Shown: in pieces, positions 43,856 through 51,956 of the stretch | How positions within the stretch are numbered: the stretch's first letter is position 1 | How the letters are laid out: every line of letters begins with the position of its first letter | Origin: Microbacterium sp. EYE_78 | GTDB taxonomy: Bacteria > Actinomycetota > Actinomycetes > Actinomycetales > Microbacteriaceae | DNA: 64,000 nt | Assembly (NCBI RefSeq): GCF_023149035.1 | Contig: NZ_JAHXMY010000001.1 | Span: forward strand, 682,001 to 746,000 | Direction: 5' to 3' | The notes under the pieces: model-generated | The model's input: the letters and a program-made list of their open reading frames with translations, nothing else | Database searches by the model: none | Told to the model about the DNA's origin: nothing | Made by a program: the position numbers and the translations under genes

Positions 43856-44704
43856 ATGGCCCGCGCCAGCGCTCTCGTGAAGCCCGCCCAGCAGGAACTG
43901 CTGCATCTGACCGTGCTGCGCACCGAGCGGCTCGCGCCGCACTGGATGCGCGTCACCCTCGGCGGGGGCGAGATCGAGAGGTTCACGCCCCTCGGCTACG
44001 ACCAGTGGTTCCGCCTGTTCCTCCCGGTCGGCGGCGAGGCGGGCCTCGATCGGATCCCGGCGAAGGCGAACAGGCTCATCGGCTACCTCCGCTACCTGCG
44101 CATCCCCGAGGGCGAACGGCCGGTGATGCGCAACTACACCGTCCGCGCGTTCCGCCCGGCGACGACGGATGCCGGAGCCGAGATCGACGTCGACTTCGTG
44201 CTGCACGGGCACGGCGACGCTGCGGGACCGGCATCGTCGTGGGCGGAGCGGGCGCAGCCGGGCGAGAGCGTCGTGATCATCGACGAGGGGCTCGGCTTCA
44301 ACCCGGCGCGCGGGGTCGACGAGGTCGTCCTCGTGGCCGACGAGACCGGCGTGCCCGCCGTGGCCGGCGTGCTGGCCTCGCTCCCGGCCTCGGCGACGGG
44401 GACGGCGATCATCGAAGCGCCGACGGCGGACGACGTCCTGCCGCTCGCCGGGCCCGCGGGGGTCGAGGTGCGCTGGCTCGTGCGCCGGGTGGATGCCGCG
44501 CCCGGCACGCTCGCTCTCGCCGAGCTGCAGCGGCTCGCCCCGGCATCCGCTGCCCACCACTTCATCGTGGGTGAGCAGAGCCTGCCGACGTCCGCCCGCC
44601 GCCACCTCGTGGCGACCGGCATCGACAAGGCGGCGATCAGCTTCATCGGGTACTGGCGCAGGGACGCCGCAGCGCACGCGGAGGCCACGCCGCGACCGGC
44701 CTGA
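43856..44704 (+). CDS. Siderophore-interacting protein (ViuB-like ferric-siderophore reductase)
   Basis: This 282-residue flavin reductase has an FAD-binding domain with MRNYTVRAFRP (about residues 90-100) and a C-terminal SIP domain with VVLVADETGVPAVAGVL (about 158-174), a GEQSLPTSARRHL segment and the terminal FIGYWRR motif. Such proteins use NAD(P)H to reduce ferric siderophores in the cytoplasm and free the iron. The second ATG (43856) is chosen because AAGGA lies 5 nt before it; the first ATG overlaps that site. Position after the ECF genes and an iron box makes this an iron-acquisition operon. Confidence 0.93.
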   Translation: MARASALVKPAQQELLHLTVLRTERLAPHWMRVTLGGGEIERFTPLGYDQWFRLFLPVGGEAGLDRIPAKANRLIGYLRYLRIPEGERPVMRNYTVRAFRPATTDAGAEIDVDFVLHGHGDAAGPASSWAERAQPGESVVIIDEGLGFNPARGVDEVVLVADETGVPAVAGVLASLPASATGTAIIEAPTADDVLPLAGPAGVEVRWLVRRVDAAPGTLALAELQRLAPASAAHHFIVGEQSLPTSARRHLVATGIDKAAISFIGYWRRDAAAHAEATPRPA

Positions 44705-44749
44705 CACCGGGTCTCGTGCGGCGCGGAACCGCGGTGCTAGGGTGAGGCC

Positions 44750-44829
44750 ACTTCCCGCTCAGGACGGTGATGGCGCCGCCCGCGAACCCGACCGCGGGAG
44801 GGCGGATCGCTTTCCCTGAGGAGGCCGGC
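44750..44829 (+). promoter_or_regulatory. Structured leader of the amino-acid permease gene, possible riboswitch
   Basis: A TAGGGT hexamer (44738-44743) is a likely -10, putting transcription start near 44750. The leader folds into a strong hairpin (CCCGCG 44779-44784 with CGCGGG 44793-44798, extended by CGCC/GGCG) followed by a short T-run. CTCAGG (44758-44763) is complementary to CCTGAG (44815-44820), which overlaps the ribosome-binding site CTGAGGAGG. The stretch around 44754-44776 resembles the conserved core of ykkC-III (guanidine-III) riboswitches, but that match is partial. If the -10 is right, transcription would start inside the resembling region. Confidence 0.45.
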
Positions 44830-46374
44830 GTGACCACGACACCCGTTCATCTGACTCGGCCCGACGGCAAGGGATTGGCCACCGGCACCCTCGGCCTCTG
44901 GGGCTCCACCGTCATCGGCCTCGCCTCGACGGCGCCGGTGTACTCCCTGGTCGCGACCCTGGGGTACGTCGTCCTCGCCGTCGGCGGCCAGGCGCCGATC
45001 GCGTTCGTGATCGCGTTCGTCCCGATGCTGCTCATCGCCTTCGCCTACCGGGAACTCAACAACGCCGTCCCGGACTGCGGCACGACGTTCACCTGGGGCA
45101 CCAAGGCGTTCGGCCCGTGGGTGGGCTGGATGGGCGGCTGGGGCGTCGCGGTCGCAGGCATGATCGTGCTCGCGAACCTCGCCCAGATCGCCTCGGTCTA
45201 CTTCTGGGCGCTGCTCGGTCAGGAGTTCGAGGAGCCCAACGACTGGCGCATCGTCCTCGTCGCCGTGGCGTTCATCGCTGCCATGACGTGGGTGTCGTGG
45301 CGCGGGGTCGAGATCGGCGAGCGCATCCAGAACGTCCTCCTCGGCGTCCAGTACCTCGCGCTGATCGTCTTCGTGGTCGCCGCGCTCACCCAGTTCTTCT
45401 CGGGGACCGCCCCGAACCCCACCGCCTTCTCCTGGGAGTGGCTGAACCCGTTCGCGTTCGGCGACTGGGGTGGGTTCGTCGAGGCGATCCTGCTCGCACT
45501 GTTCATCTACTGGGGGTGGGACACCTGCCTCGCCCTGAACGAGGAGACGAAGGACCCGAAGCGCATCCCCGGGCTCGCCGCACTCCTCACCTGCGTCCTG
45601 CTGCTGGTCACCTACGTCACCGTCACGATCGCGGCCATGATGTACGCGGGCATCGGCGAGGAGGGCACGGGGCTCGGCAACGAGGCCAACGCCGACGACT
45701 TCTTCCTCGGCATCAGGGACGGCCTGCTCGGCCCCTGGGGATGGCTGCTCGTCGTCGCCGTCCTCATCTCGGCCGTCTCCTCGACGCAGACGACCATCCT
45801 GCCGACGGCGCGCGGCACCCTCGCGATGGGCGTCTACCGTGCGCTCCCGGCCAAGTTCAAGGACGTCCACCCGCACTACAAGACGCCGTCGTTCTCGACC
45901 CTCGTCATGGGTGTCGTCGCGAGCGTCTACTACGTCGTCATGACCTCGATCAGCGATGCGATCCTGCAGGACACGATCCTCTCGCTCGGACTCGCGATCG
46001 CGTTCTACTACGCCATCACCGGGTACGCCTGCGTCTGGTACTTCCGGAAGGACCTCCGGCGCTCCGCACGCGACGCGATCTTCAAGGGCGTGTTCCCCCT
46101 CATCGGCGCACTCATGCTGACCTACGCGTTCGTCCAGTCGGCGATCGACATGCTGAGCCCGGACTACGGCTACTCGGGCACGCTGCTCGGCGTCGGTTCG
46201 ACGTTCGTCGTCGGCATCGGGGCGCTCGGCATCGGCGTGATCCTCATGGTCGTGTGGTTCCTGTTCCCGCGGTCGAAACGGTTCTTCCGCGGTGAGAGCC
46301 TCAACCGCGAGACGCCGGTCCTCGTCCCCGACGACACCAGCTCGCTCCCCCGCTCGATCGACGGCGGCATCTGA
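44830..46374 (+). CDS. APC-family amino-acid permease
   Basis: This 514-residue permease has 12-13 membrane helices. The first helices carry GTLGLWGSTVIGLASTAPVYSL (about residues 18-39), the unwound GSTVIG region typical of APC carriers, then PDCGTTFTWGTKAFGPWVGWMGGWG (about 80-105). The substrate is a cationic or neutral amino acid or related amine; sequence alone does not decide. The GTG start is preceded by GAGGAGG, part of which can be hidden by pairing with the upstream leader. It precedes a saccharopine-dehydrogenase-like gene by 23 bp, so uptake and metabolism of a lysine- or polyamine-like compound is a reasonable inference. Confidence 0.92.
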   Translation: MTTTPVHLTRPDGKGLATGTLGLWGSTVIGLASTAPVYSLVATLGYVVLAVGGQAPIAFVIAFVPMLLIAFAYRELNNAVPDCGTTFTWGTKAFGPWVGWMGGWGVAVAGMIVLANLAQIASVYFWALLGQEFEEPNDWRIVLVAVAFIAAMTWVSWRGVEIGERIQNVLLGVQYLALIVFVVAALTQFFSGTAPNPTAFSWEWLNPFAFGDWGGFVEAILLALFIYWGWDTCLALNEETKDPKRIPGLAALLTCVLLLVTYVTVTIAAMMYAGIGEEGTGLGNEANADDFFLGIRDGLLGPWGWLLVVAVLISAVSSTQTTILPTARGTLAMGVYRALPAKFKDVHPHYKTPSFSTLVMGVVASVYYVVMTSISDAILQDTILSLGLAIAFYYAITGYACVWYFRKDLRRSARDAIFKGVFPLIGALMLTYAFVQSAIDMLSPDYGYSGTLLGVGSTFVVGIGALGIGVILMVVWFLFPRSKRFFRGESLNRETPVLVPDDTSSLPRSIDGGI

Positions 46375-46397
46375 CCGCCCCGGAAGGAACCCTCCGC

Positions 46398-47642
46398 ATG
46401 CGCATCCTCATCGTCGGGGCGGGAGGCGTCGGCAGCGCCGCCGCCCGCATCCTCCGCCGCCGGGACTTCTTCGAGACCGTCGCGGTCGCCGACTACGACC
46501 CTGCCCGCCCGCAGGCGCTCGTCGACGAGCTGGGCGACGAGCGCTTCGTCGCCGCGCAGGTGGATGCCTCGAGCGCCGAGTCCGTGGCATCCCTCATCCG
46601 CGAGCACTGCGCCACCCACGTGCTGAACGCCGTCGACCCCCGGTTCGTCATGCCGATCTTCGACGGCGCATTCGCGGCCGGGGCGACGTACCTCGACATG
46701 GCCATGAGCCTGTCGCAGCGGCATCCGGACCGTCCGTACGAAGAGGTGGGCGTGAAGCTCGGCGACGCGCAGTTCGCCAAGGAGCAGGAGTGGAAGGATG
46801 CCGGGCGCCTGGCGCTCGTCGGCATCGGCGTCGAGCCGGGCTTGTCGGATGTGTTCGCCCGCTACGCGGAGGACGAGCTGTTCGACGAGATCGACGAGCT
46901 GGGCGTCCGCGACGGGGCGAACCTCGTCGTCGCCGGCTACGACTTCGCGCCGTCGTTCTCGATCTGGACGACGATCGAGGAGTGCCTGAACCCGCCCGTG
47001 ATCTACGAGGAGGGGAAGGGCTGGTACGTCACCGAGCCGTTCAGCGAGCCGGAGGTGTTCGACTTCCCCGAGGGGATCGGGCCGGTCGAGTGCGTCAACG
47101 TCGAGCACGAAGAGGTGCTCCTCATGCCGCGGTGGACGAAGGCCAAGCGGGTCACCTTCAAGTACGGCCTCGGCGACGAGTTCATCGAGGTGCTGCGGGT
47201 GCTGAACAAGCTCGGCCTCGACAAGACCGACCCGCTGACGGTGAAGGGCGTGCAGGTCTCGCCGCGCGACGTCGTGGCGGCTGCCCTGCCCGACCCCGCC
47301 ACGATCGGCGACAAGATGAGCGGCAAGACCTGCGCGGGCGTCTGGGTGACGGGCACCGGCAAGGACGGCCAGCCGCGCTCGACGTACCTGTACCACGTGG
47401 CCGACAACGAGGAGACGATGCGCGAGGACAACTCGCAGGCCGTCGTCTGGCAGACCGCGATCAACCCGGTCATCGCGCTCGAGCTGCTCGCCCGGGGCAC
47501 CTGGTCGGGCACGGGGGTGCTCGGCCCCGAGGCGTTCGACGCAAAGCCGTTCCTCGACCTGCTCGCCGCACCGAAGCCCGAGGGCTACGGCTCGCCGTGG
47601 GGCATGCGGGAGCAGCCGCATCCCGTCCCCTCCGAGGCCTGA
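46398..47642 (+). CDS. Saccharopine dehydrogenase family protein
   Basis: This 414-residue protein has an N-terminal Rossmann fold with ILIVGAGGVGSAAARIL (residues 3-19), the HVLNAVDPRFVMPIFDG segment (about 74-90) and a C-terminal saccharopine-dehydrogenase domain. Family members include saccharopine reductases, carboxynorspermidine dehydrogenase and other opine-type enzymes acting on lysine- or polyamine-derived substrates. The ATG has AAGGAAC upstream. Co-transcription with the permease is likely. The gene ends in a perfect 10-bp-stem hairpin that also covers the stop of the convergent kinase gene. Confidence 0.85.
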   Translation: MRILIVGAGGVGSAAARILRRRDFFETVAVADYDPARPQALVDELGDERFVAAQVDASSAESVASLIREHCATHVLNAVDPRFVMPIFDGAFAAGATYLDMAMSLSQRHPDRPYEEVGVKLGDAQFAKEQEWKDAGRLALVGIGVEPGLSDVFARYAEDELFDEIDELGVRDGANLVVAGYDFAPSFSIWTTIEECLNPPVIYEEGKGWYVTEPFSEPEVFDFPEGIGPVECVNVEHEEVLLMPRWTKAKRVTFKYGLGDEFIEVLRVLNKLGLDKTDPLTVKGVQVSPRDVVAAALPDPATIGDKMSGKTCAGVWVTGTGKDGQPRSTYLYHVADNEETMREDNSQAVVWQTAINPVIALELLARGTWSGTGVLGPEAFDAKPFLDLLAAPKPEGYGSPWGMREQPHPVPSEA

Positions 47643-47660
47643 CGCGACCGGTCAGGCCTC
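47634..47660. terminator. Bidirectional hairpin at convergent gene ends
   Basis: GAGGCCTGAC (47634-47643) and GTCAGGCCTC (47651-47660) form a perfect 10-bp stem with a 7-nt loop. Stop codons of both convergent genes lie in the stem. There is no T-tract on either side, as is common in high-GC actinobacteria. Confidence 0.7.
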
Positions 47661-48536
47661 AGCCAGCTCGGCCGCCCACGGCAGGTCCGCACCCGCTCGC
47701 GACACGGTGATGGCAGCCGCGCGCACGGCTGCGGCACCCGCGGCGGCGAGGTCGCTCTCCGACGCCGGCACACCGTGCGCGGCGAACGACACGAGCAGCG
47801 ACGCCATGAACGTGTCCCCCGCGCCGATCGTGTCCACCGCCGTGACCTCGACCGCCGGCACCCGCACACGGACGTCCGAGCGAGCCAGCAGCGCACCGCG
47901 GCTGCCGAGGGTGACCACGGCGAGTTCCGGACCGAGCGCGAGCACTGCGTCGAGCGCCTCATCGGGTGCGGCGCCGGGGAACAGCCACTCGGCATCCTCG
48001 TCGCTCATCTTCACGACCTGCGAGACGCGGGCCGTCTCGGCGAAGGTCGCGAACGCGACGTCGTGCGCGCCGACGAGGGCCGGACGGATGTTGGGGTCGA
48101 AGGTGACGATGTCCGCCCCCGCCGAGGCGAGGATGTCACGGACGCTGCCGGCACCGGGCTCGAGGAAGGCTGCGATCGAACCCGTGTGCAGGATGCGGGC
48201 GGAGAGACCCTCGATGCTCGGGAGCCGGTCCCACACGATGTCGAAGTCGTATGTCGCCGAACCGTCCTCCGCCAGGTGTGCGACGGCGGTGGAGGTCCGC
48301 GGCAGGCTGGTCGACGCCGAGAGCAGCCGGACGCCGGACGCCTCCAGGTGCTCTGTGATGGTTCGGCCGCGCGCATCGGGCCCGATCTGCGTCAGCAGCG
48401 CGACATCGACGCCGCGCCGCCCGAGACCGAGCGCCACGTTCGCGGGGCTGCCGCCGACGCTCTCGCGCGCGCCGTCCGGCGTCGCCACCACGTCCATCAG
48501 CGCTTCGCCCACGACGAGCACGTCAAGGGATTCCAT
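47652..48536 (-). CDS. PfkB-family carbohydrate kinase (fructokinase-like)
   Basis: This 294-residue ribokinase/PfkB kinase has the N-terminal signature GGSPANVALGLGRRG (about residues 28-42) and the C-terminal signature DTIGAGDTFMASLL (about 242-255) with the catalytic Asp in GAGD. It phosphorylates a sugar; fructose is the usual annotation for close relatives, but the specificity is not proved by sequence. ATG at 48536; the frame upstream is not coding. It is preceded by a 55-nt hairpin that separates it from the acyl-CoA dehydrogenase gene. Confidence 0.92.
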   Translation of the reverse strand: MESLDVLVVGEALMDVVATPDGARESVGGSPANVALGLGRRGVDVALLTQIGPDARGRTITEHLEASGVRLLSASTSLPRTSTAVAHLAEDGSATYDFDIVWDRLPSIEGLSARILHTGSIAAFLEPGAGSVRDILASAGADIVTFDPNIRPALVGAHDVAFATFAETARVSQVVKMSDEDAEWLFPGAAPDEALDAVLALGPELAVVTLGSRGALLARSDVRVRVPAVEVTAVDTIGAGDTFMASLLVSFAAHGVPASESDLAAAGAAAVRAAAITVSRAGADLPWAAELAEA

Positions 48537-48617
48537 CGTTCTGCCTCCTCGTGGCCGCGACGCGGCAAACGCCCTCACCATACCGCTCGGCGCGTGACGC
48601 GCATCCCGCACACAGAC

Positions 48618-48672
48618 GAGGTCCCGATCAAGCCGGGAAACGCGGTGGCGTTTCCGGCCCGATCGGGACCTC
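48618..48672 (-). terminator. Long nested hairpin between acyl-CoA dehydrogenase and PfkB genes
   Basis: The outer stem GAGGTCCCGATC (48618-48629) pairs with GATCGGGACCTC (48661-48672). The inner stem GGAAACGC (48636-48643) pairs with GCGTTTCC (48648-48655) around a GGTG loop. It begins 8 bp after the acyl-CoA dehydrogenase stop, so a terminator is the simplest role. Confidence 0.65.
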
Positions 48673-48680
48673 GGATGCGG

Positions 48681-49844
48681 TCAGCGCTTGCCGGCGATCT
48701 GGCGCGAGACGATGTCGCGCATGATCTCGTTCGTGCCGCCGTAGATGCGGTGGACGCGAGCGTCGAGGAAGGCGCGGGCGATCGGATACTCCGTGATGTA
48801 GCCGTAGCCGCCGTGGAGCTGCACGCCCGCGTCGAGCACCTCCCATTCGCGCTCGGTCGCCCAGAACTTCACCTTGGCGGCCTCCTCGGGCGACAGCTTG
48901 CCCTCACCGTAGAGCGCGATCGCGCGGTCGATGTAGGCCCACATGACGTCGACGGTCGTGACGAGGTCGGCCAGCGTGAAGCGGGTGTTCTGGAAGTCGA
49001 TGATCCGCTCGCCGAAGGCCTCGCGGTCCTTCGTGTAGGCGATCGTCCACTCGACGCCGGCCTGCGCGGCGGCAGCCGCGGCGACGCCGATCGACAGTCG
49101 CTCGAGCGGGAGGTTCATCATCAGCTGGATGAAGCCCTTCCCCTCCTCGCCGCCGATGAGGTTCTCCTCGGGCACGAACACGTCGGTGAAGCTCAGCTCG
49201 GCCGTGTCGTGACCGTGGAAGCCCATCTTGTGCAGCTTCTTGCCGTGGTCGAATCCGGCCATGCCGCTTTCGAGCAGCAGCAGCGAGAACGCGTCGGGGC
49301 GGTTGCCCTCGCCCGTCTTCACGAACACGACGAAGATGTCCGCCGTTGCGCCCGAGGAGATGAACGTCTTCGCACCGTTGACGACATAGCCGCCGTCGGC
49401 CTTCTTCGCCGTCGTCTTGATGCCGCGGAGGTCCGACCCGGCTCCCGGCTCGGTCATCGCCAGCGCACCGAGGACCTCGCCAGTGGCCATGCGCGGCAGC
49501 CACTTCTGCTTCTGGGCGTCGGTGCCCATGTGGACGAGGTAGGGCACGGCGAGGTCGTCCTGGATGCCGAAGGCGCCGGCCAGCGACCCGGCACCGGCCC
49601 GGACGACCTCCTCATTGACGACCGTGCGGAAGCGGTAGTCCTGCAGCATCCCTGCGCCGCCGAACTCCTCGGGGACCGTCAGCCCGATGACACCGGCGTC
49701 GCCCGCCGCGCGCATCGTCTCGCGGTCGACCTCACCCGCCGCATCCCACTGCTCGCGCTTCTCGTTCGTGACGTAGCGCCTGATGAACTCCTTGACGACG
49801 TCGCGGAACGCCTCGTGGTCTTCGTCGTAGATGGCGCGCTCCAT
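48681..49844 (-). CDS. Acyl-CoA dehydrogenase
   Basis: This 387-residue enzyme of standard length has GALAMTEPGAGSDLRGIKTTA (about residues 130-150), the FAD/substrate motif, an ATERE segment (about 340) and the C-terminal GGYGYITEYPIARAFLDAR with RIYGGTNEIMRDIV, typical of medium/short-chain enzymes. It oxidises acyl-CoA with electron transfer to ETF. The catalytic base is expected near residue 368 (GGTNEI). ATG at 49844. It is divergent from the AraC gene across 194 bp containing an 11-bp inverted repeat. Confidence 0.95.
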   Translation of the reverse strand: MERAIYDEDHEAFRDVVKEFIRRYVTNEKREQWDAAGEVDRETMRAAGDAGVIGLTVPEEFGGAGMLQDYRFRTVVNEEVVRAGAGSLAGAFGIQDDLAVPYLVHMGTDAQKQKWLPRMATGEVLGALAMTEPGAGSDLRGIKTTAKKADGGYVVNGAKTFISSGATADIFVVFVKTGEGNRPDAFSLLLLESGMAGFDHGKKLHKMGFHGHDTAELSFTDVFVPEENLIGGEEGKGFIQLMMNLPLERLSIGVAAAAAAQAGVEWTIAYTKDREAFGERIIDFQNTRFTLADLVTTVDVMWAYIDRAIALYGEGKLSPEEAAKVKFWATEREWEVLDAGVQLHGGYGYITEYPIARAFLDARVHRIYGGTNEIMRDIVSRQIAGKR

Positions 49845-49922
49845 GCGCGGACCCCCTTCGTATCAGCGCGACGCTGCGCTCGTGGGGCGGCGTCGCCACC
49901 GTCCACTGTACGCGCGCCATGG

Positions 49923-49971
49923 GATCGGATGCCAGGATCGGCGCGACTCAGTGTCGACGCGGCATCCGATC
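49923..49971. promoter_or_regulatory. Inverted repeat in the acyl-CoA dehydrogenase/AraC divergent region
   Basis: GATCGGATGCC (49923-49933) and GGCATCCGATC (49961-49971) are perfect 11-bp inverted arms 27 bp apart, 68 bp before the AraC gene start. It could be a two-site operator for the AraC-type protein, which commonly regulates its own divergent promoter (inference). Confidence 0.4.
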
Positions 49972-50038
49972 GTTCCGGTCCGCAGAGATCGGGCGCCGGA
50001 TCGACGACAGGATGAGAGTGGATGCCGGAGGAAGAACC

Positions 50039-50914
50039 ATGATCACCGCACTCATCCGCCTCGTGGAGCACATCGAGGCCCATCTCGGCGAGGAGCTCGA
50101 CGTCGCCGCCGTCGCCCGCGTGCACGGCACGACCGAGTACCACCTGCGCCGGATGTTCTCGTCGCTCGCGGGGATGCCGATGTCAGAGTACGTCCGGCGA
50201 CGGCGGATGACGGTGGCCGCGGGCGACCTCGTCGGTGACGAGGAGCTGCTGGCCATCGCGGTGCGGTACGGCTACGGCTCCACCGAGGCGTTCGCCCGGG
50301 CGTTCCGGGCCGTGCACGGCACCGCTCCGGCCGCCGTGCGGCGTGACGGTGGTCCCCTCCGCGCACAACCGCAGCTCAGGTTCCGCCTGACCGTAGAAGG
50401 GAGCATCCCTATGGACACCCGCATCATCGATCGACCCGCCTTCCGCCTCGTTGGCCACGCCGCGCGCGTACCGCTCGTGCACCGTGGGACGAATCCCGCC
50501 ATCCGGGCGCACATCACCGCACTCCCCGCGACTGAGCATGCGCGACTGAGGGAGTTGAGCGACACCGATCCGTCCGGCCTGCTCCAGGTCAGCGCCGATA
50601 TCGACCCCGACTACTCCGAGGGCAGTGAGCTGACCTATCTGCACGGGGTCGCCCGGGAGGACGACAGTCCCGTGCCCGTCGACCTGGACGTCATCGAGGT
50701 GCCCGCCGGCACATGGGCGGTGTTCCGCACGATCGGCGCCTACCCCGACGCCTTGCAGACGACGTGGGCCGCGACGGCGACCGACTGGTTCCCTGCGAAC
50801 CCGTGGCGGCTCCGGCAAGGCCCCTCGATCGTGTCGGTGCTGGATCGGACGGACGACTTCTCGACGGCGACGTGCGAGCTGTGGCTGCCCGTCGAGCGCG
50901 ACGCTCAGCCGTAG
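50039..50914 (+). CDS. AraC-family regulator with GyrI-like effector domain
   Basis: This 291-residue protein has an N-terminal AraC HTH pair (about residues 1-100; VEHIEAHLGEELDVAAVARVHG, then AVRYGYGSTEAFARAFRAVHG). A GyrI-like ligand-binding domain (about 120-290) starts MDTRIIDRPAFRLVG. This layout is that of Rob/SoxS-with-GyrI regulators that sense small drugs or metabolites. GGAGGAAG precedes the ATG. It is divergent from the acyl-CoA dehydrogenase gene. The 3' end overlaps that of the convergent VanY gene by 10 bp. Confidence 0.92.
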   Translation: MITALIRLVEHIEAHLGEELDVAAVARVHGTTEYHLRRMFSSLAGMPMSEYVRRRRMTVAAGDLVGDEELLAIAVRYGYGSTEAFARAFRAVHGTAPAAVRRDGGPLRAQPQLRFRLTVEGSIPMDTRIIDRPAFRLVGHAARVPLVHRGTNPAIRAHITALPATEHARLRELSDTDPSGLLQVSADIDPDYSEGSELTYLHGVAREDDSPVPVDLDVIEVPAGTWAVFRTIGAYPDALQTTWAATATDWFPANPWRLRQGPSIVSVLDRTDDFSTATCELWLPVERDAQP

Positions 50915-51861
50915 TCGGGGGCGGGCTCGAGCCCGAAGAACTCCTCGAGGGTGCGGAAGCCGCCCTCGGCGTACGCGGCGGCGAGCTCGCGTCCGATGAA
51001 CCGGAGGTGCCACGGCTCCGCCGAGTACCCGGTGGTGTCGGTGTGGCCTTCCTCGTAGCGGACGACGAACCCGTAGCGCCAGGCGTTCTCGGCGATCCAA
51101 TCGGACTGCGGCGTCCCGCCGAAGCCGTCATGGTCGCCGCATCCCGAATCGCACGCCACGACGTCCACGGCGAGCCCGGTCTGGTGCTCGCTGTGCCCGG
51201 GGCGGGCGCTGCGGAGGTCCGCCGCCTCGCGGCCGCGCATGCCGACGTACCGGTTGTAGGTGTCGACCTGGAAGTCGTAGGGCCGGAATCCGCTGCTCAC
51301 GCCGATCGTGCCCGCGGCATCCCGCACATCCGCCGAGAGCTCGTCGAGCGCGGCGGCCGTCTGGTCGAGCAACCAGCCGCCAGCGATGATGCGCGTGTCC
51401 TGCGGGCGGGCCTGCGGCGTCGGCCAGTAGTCGATCGGGTCGAGCGCGTGACGCTTGTTCGCCACGACCCAGACACGGCCGGCCTCGTGCAGGTCGATGC
51501 ACGGCGCATCCCCGCCGGCGACGGCAGCACGGAACGCCCCTCCCCCGCCGAACGCCGCGATCACGTCGGCGTCGCTCCCGGCCTCGAGGGCCGCAGCGAC
51601 CTCGTCGGTCTCGCAGACGGGCACCTGCGCTGCGGGGGTGGCGGTCGGGGCTTCCTCGGGGGTGTCGGCCTCTTCCGTTGCGACGGTCGGGGTGGGGGTG
51701 GATGCCGGCTCGGCGACAGCCTCGTCCTGCGACAGCGCGCGGGGCACCATGACGGCGATCGTGACGATCATCGCGGACGTGAGCGTGAGGATGACGAGCG
51801 CCCGCCGGCGACGCCGCGCGCGGAGGACACGCCGCCGCGCGGCGCTCCTCGTGTCGGACAT
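50905..51861 (-). CDS. D-alanyl-D-alanine carboxypeptidase (VanY-like, M15B)
   Basis: This 318-residue enzyme has an Arg-rich start and a membrane helix or signal (about residues 20-42), then a Thr/Pro/Ala-rich linker (about 48-78) and a zinc peptidase domain. The motifs SGFRPYDFQ (about 190), SEHQTGLAVDVV (about 222) and EPWHLRF (about 285) are the metal and catalytic signature of M15B enzymes. It trims the terminal D-Ala from peptidoglycan stems outside the cell. The ATG start is followed by the expected charged N terminus. It is divergent from the radical SAM gene, and the last codons overlap the AraC gene. Confidence 0.92.
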   Translation of the reverse strand: MSDTRSAARRRVLRARRRRRALVILTLTSAMIVTIAVMVPRALSQDEAVAEPASTPTPTVATEEADTPEEAPTATPAAQVPVCETDEVAAALEAGSDADVIAAFGGGGAFRAAVAGGDAPCIDLHEAGRVWVVANKRHALDPIDYWPTPQARPQDTRIIAGGWLLDQTAAALDELSADVRDAAGTIGVSSGFRPYDFQVDTYNRYVGMRGREAADLRSARPGHSEHQTGLAVDVVACDSGCGDHDGFGGTPQSDWIAENAWRYGFVVRYEEGHTDTTGYSAEPWHLRFIGRELAAAYAEGGFRTLEEFFGLEPAPDYG

Positions 51862-51931
51862 ACCCCCATCCTCTCAGCCGTCGACAGCGTCCGCCGTGTT
51901 CGCCTCGACGCCGTGTCCCGTTGACAGACAT

Positions 51932-51947
51932 TCGAACCTGTGTTCGA
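51932..51947. promoter_or_regulatory. Perfect LexA (SOS) box
   Basis: TCGAACCTGTGTTCGA matches the actinobacterial/Gram-positive LexA consensus TCGAAC-N4-GTTCGA without a mismatch. A perfect TTGACA lies at 51921-51926 directly upstream and the ATG is 9 bp downstream, so LexA would cover the promoter of the radical SAM gene. Confidence 0.8.
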
Positions 51948-51956
51948 ATCGACGAT

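Noticed and set aside
44705..44829. Guanidine-I (ykkC) riboswitch, because CTAGGGT opens the region
   Set aside because: The remaining conserved ykkC elements are absent; CTAGGGT is better read as a -10 hexamer.
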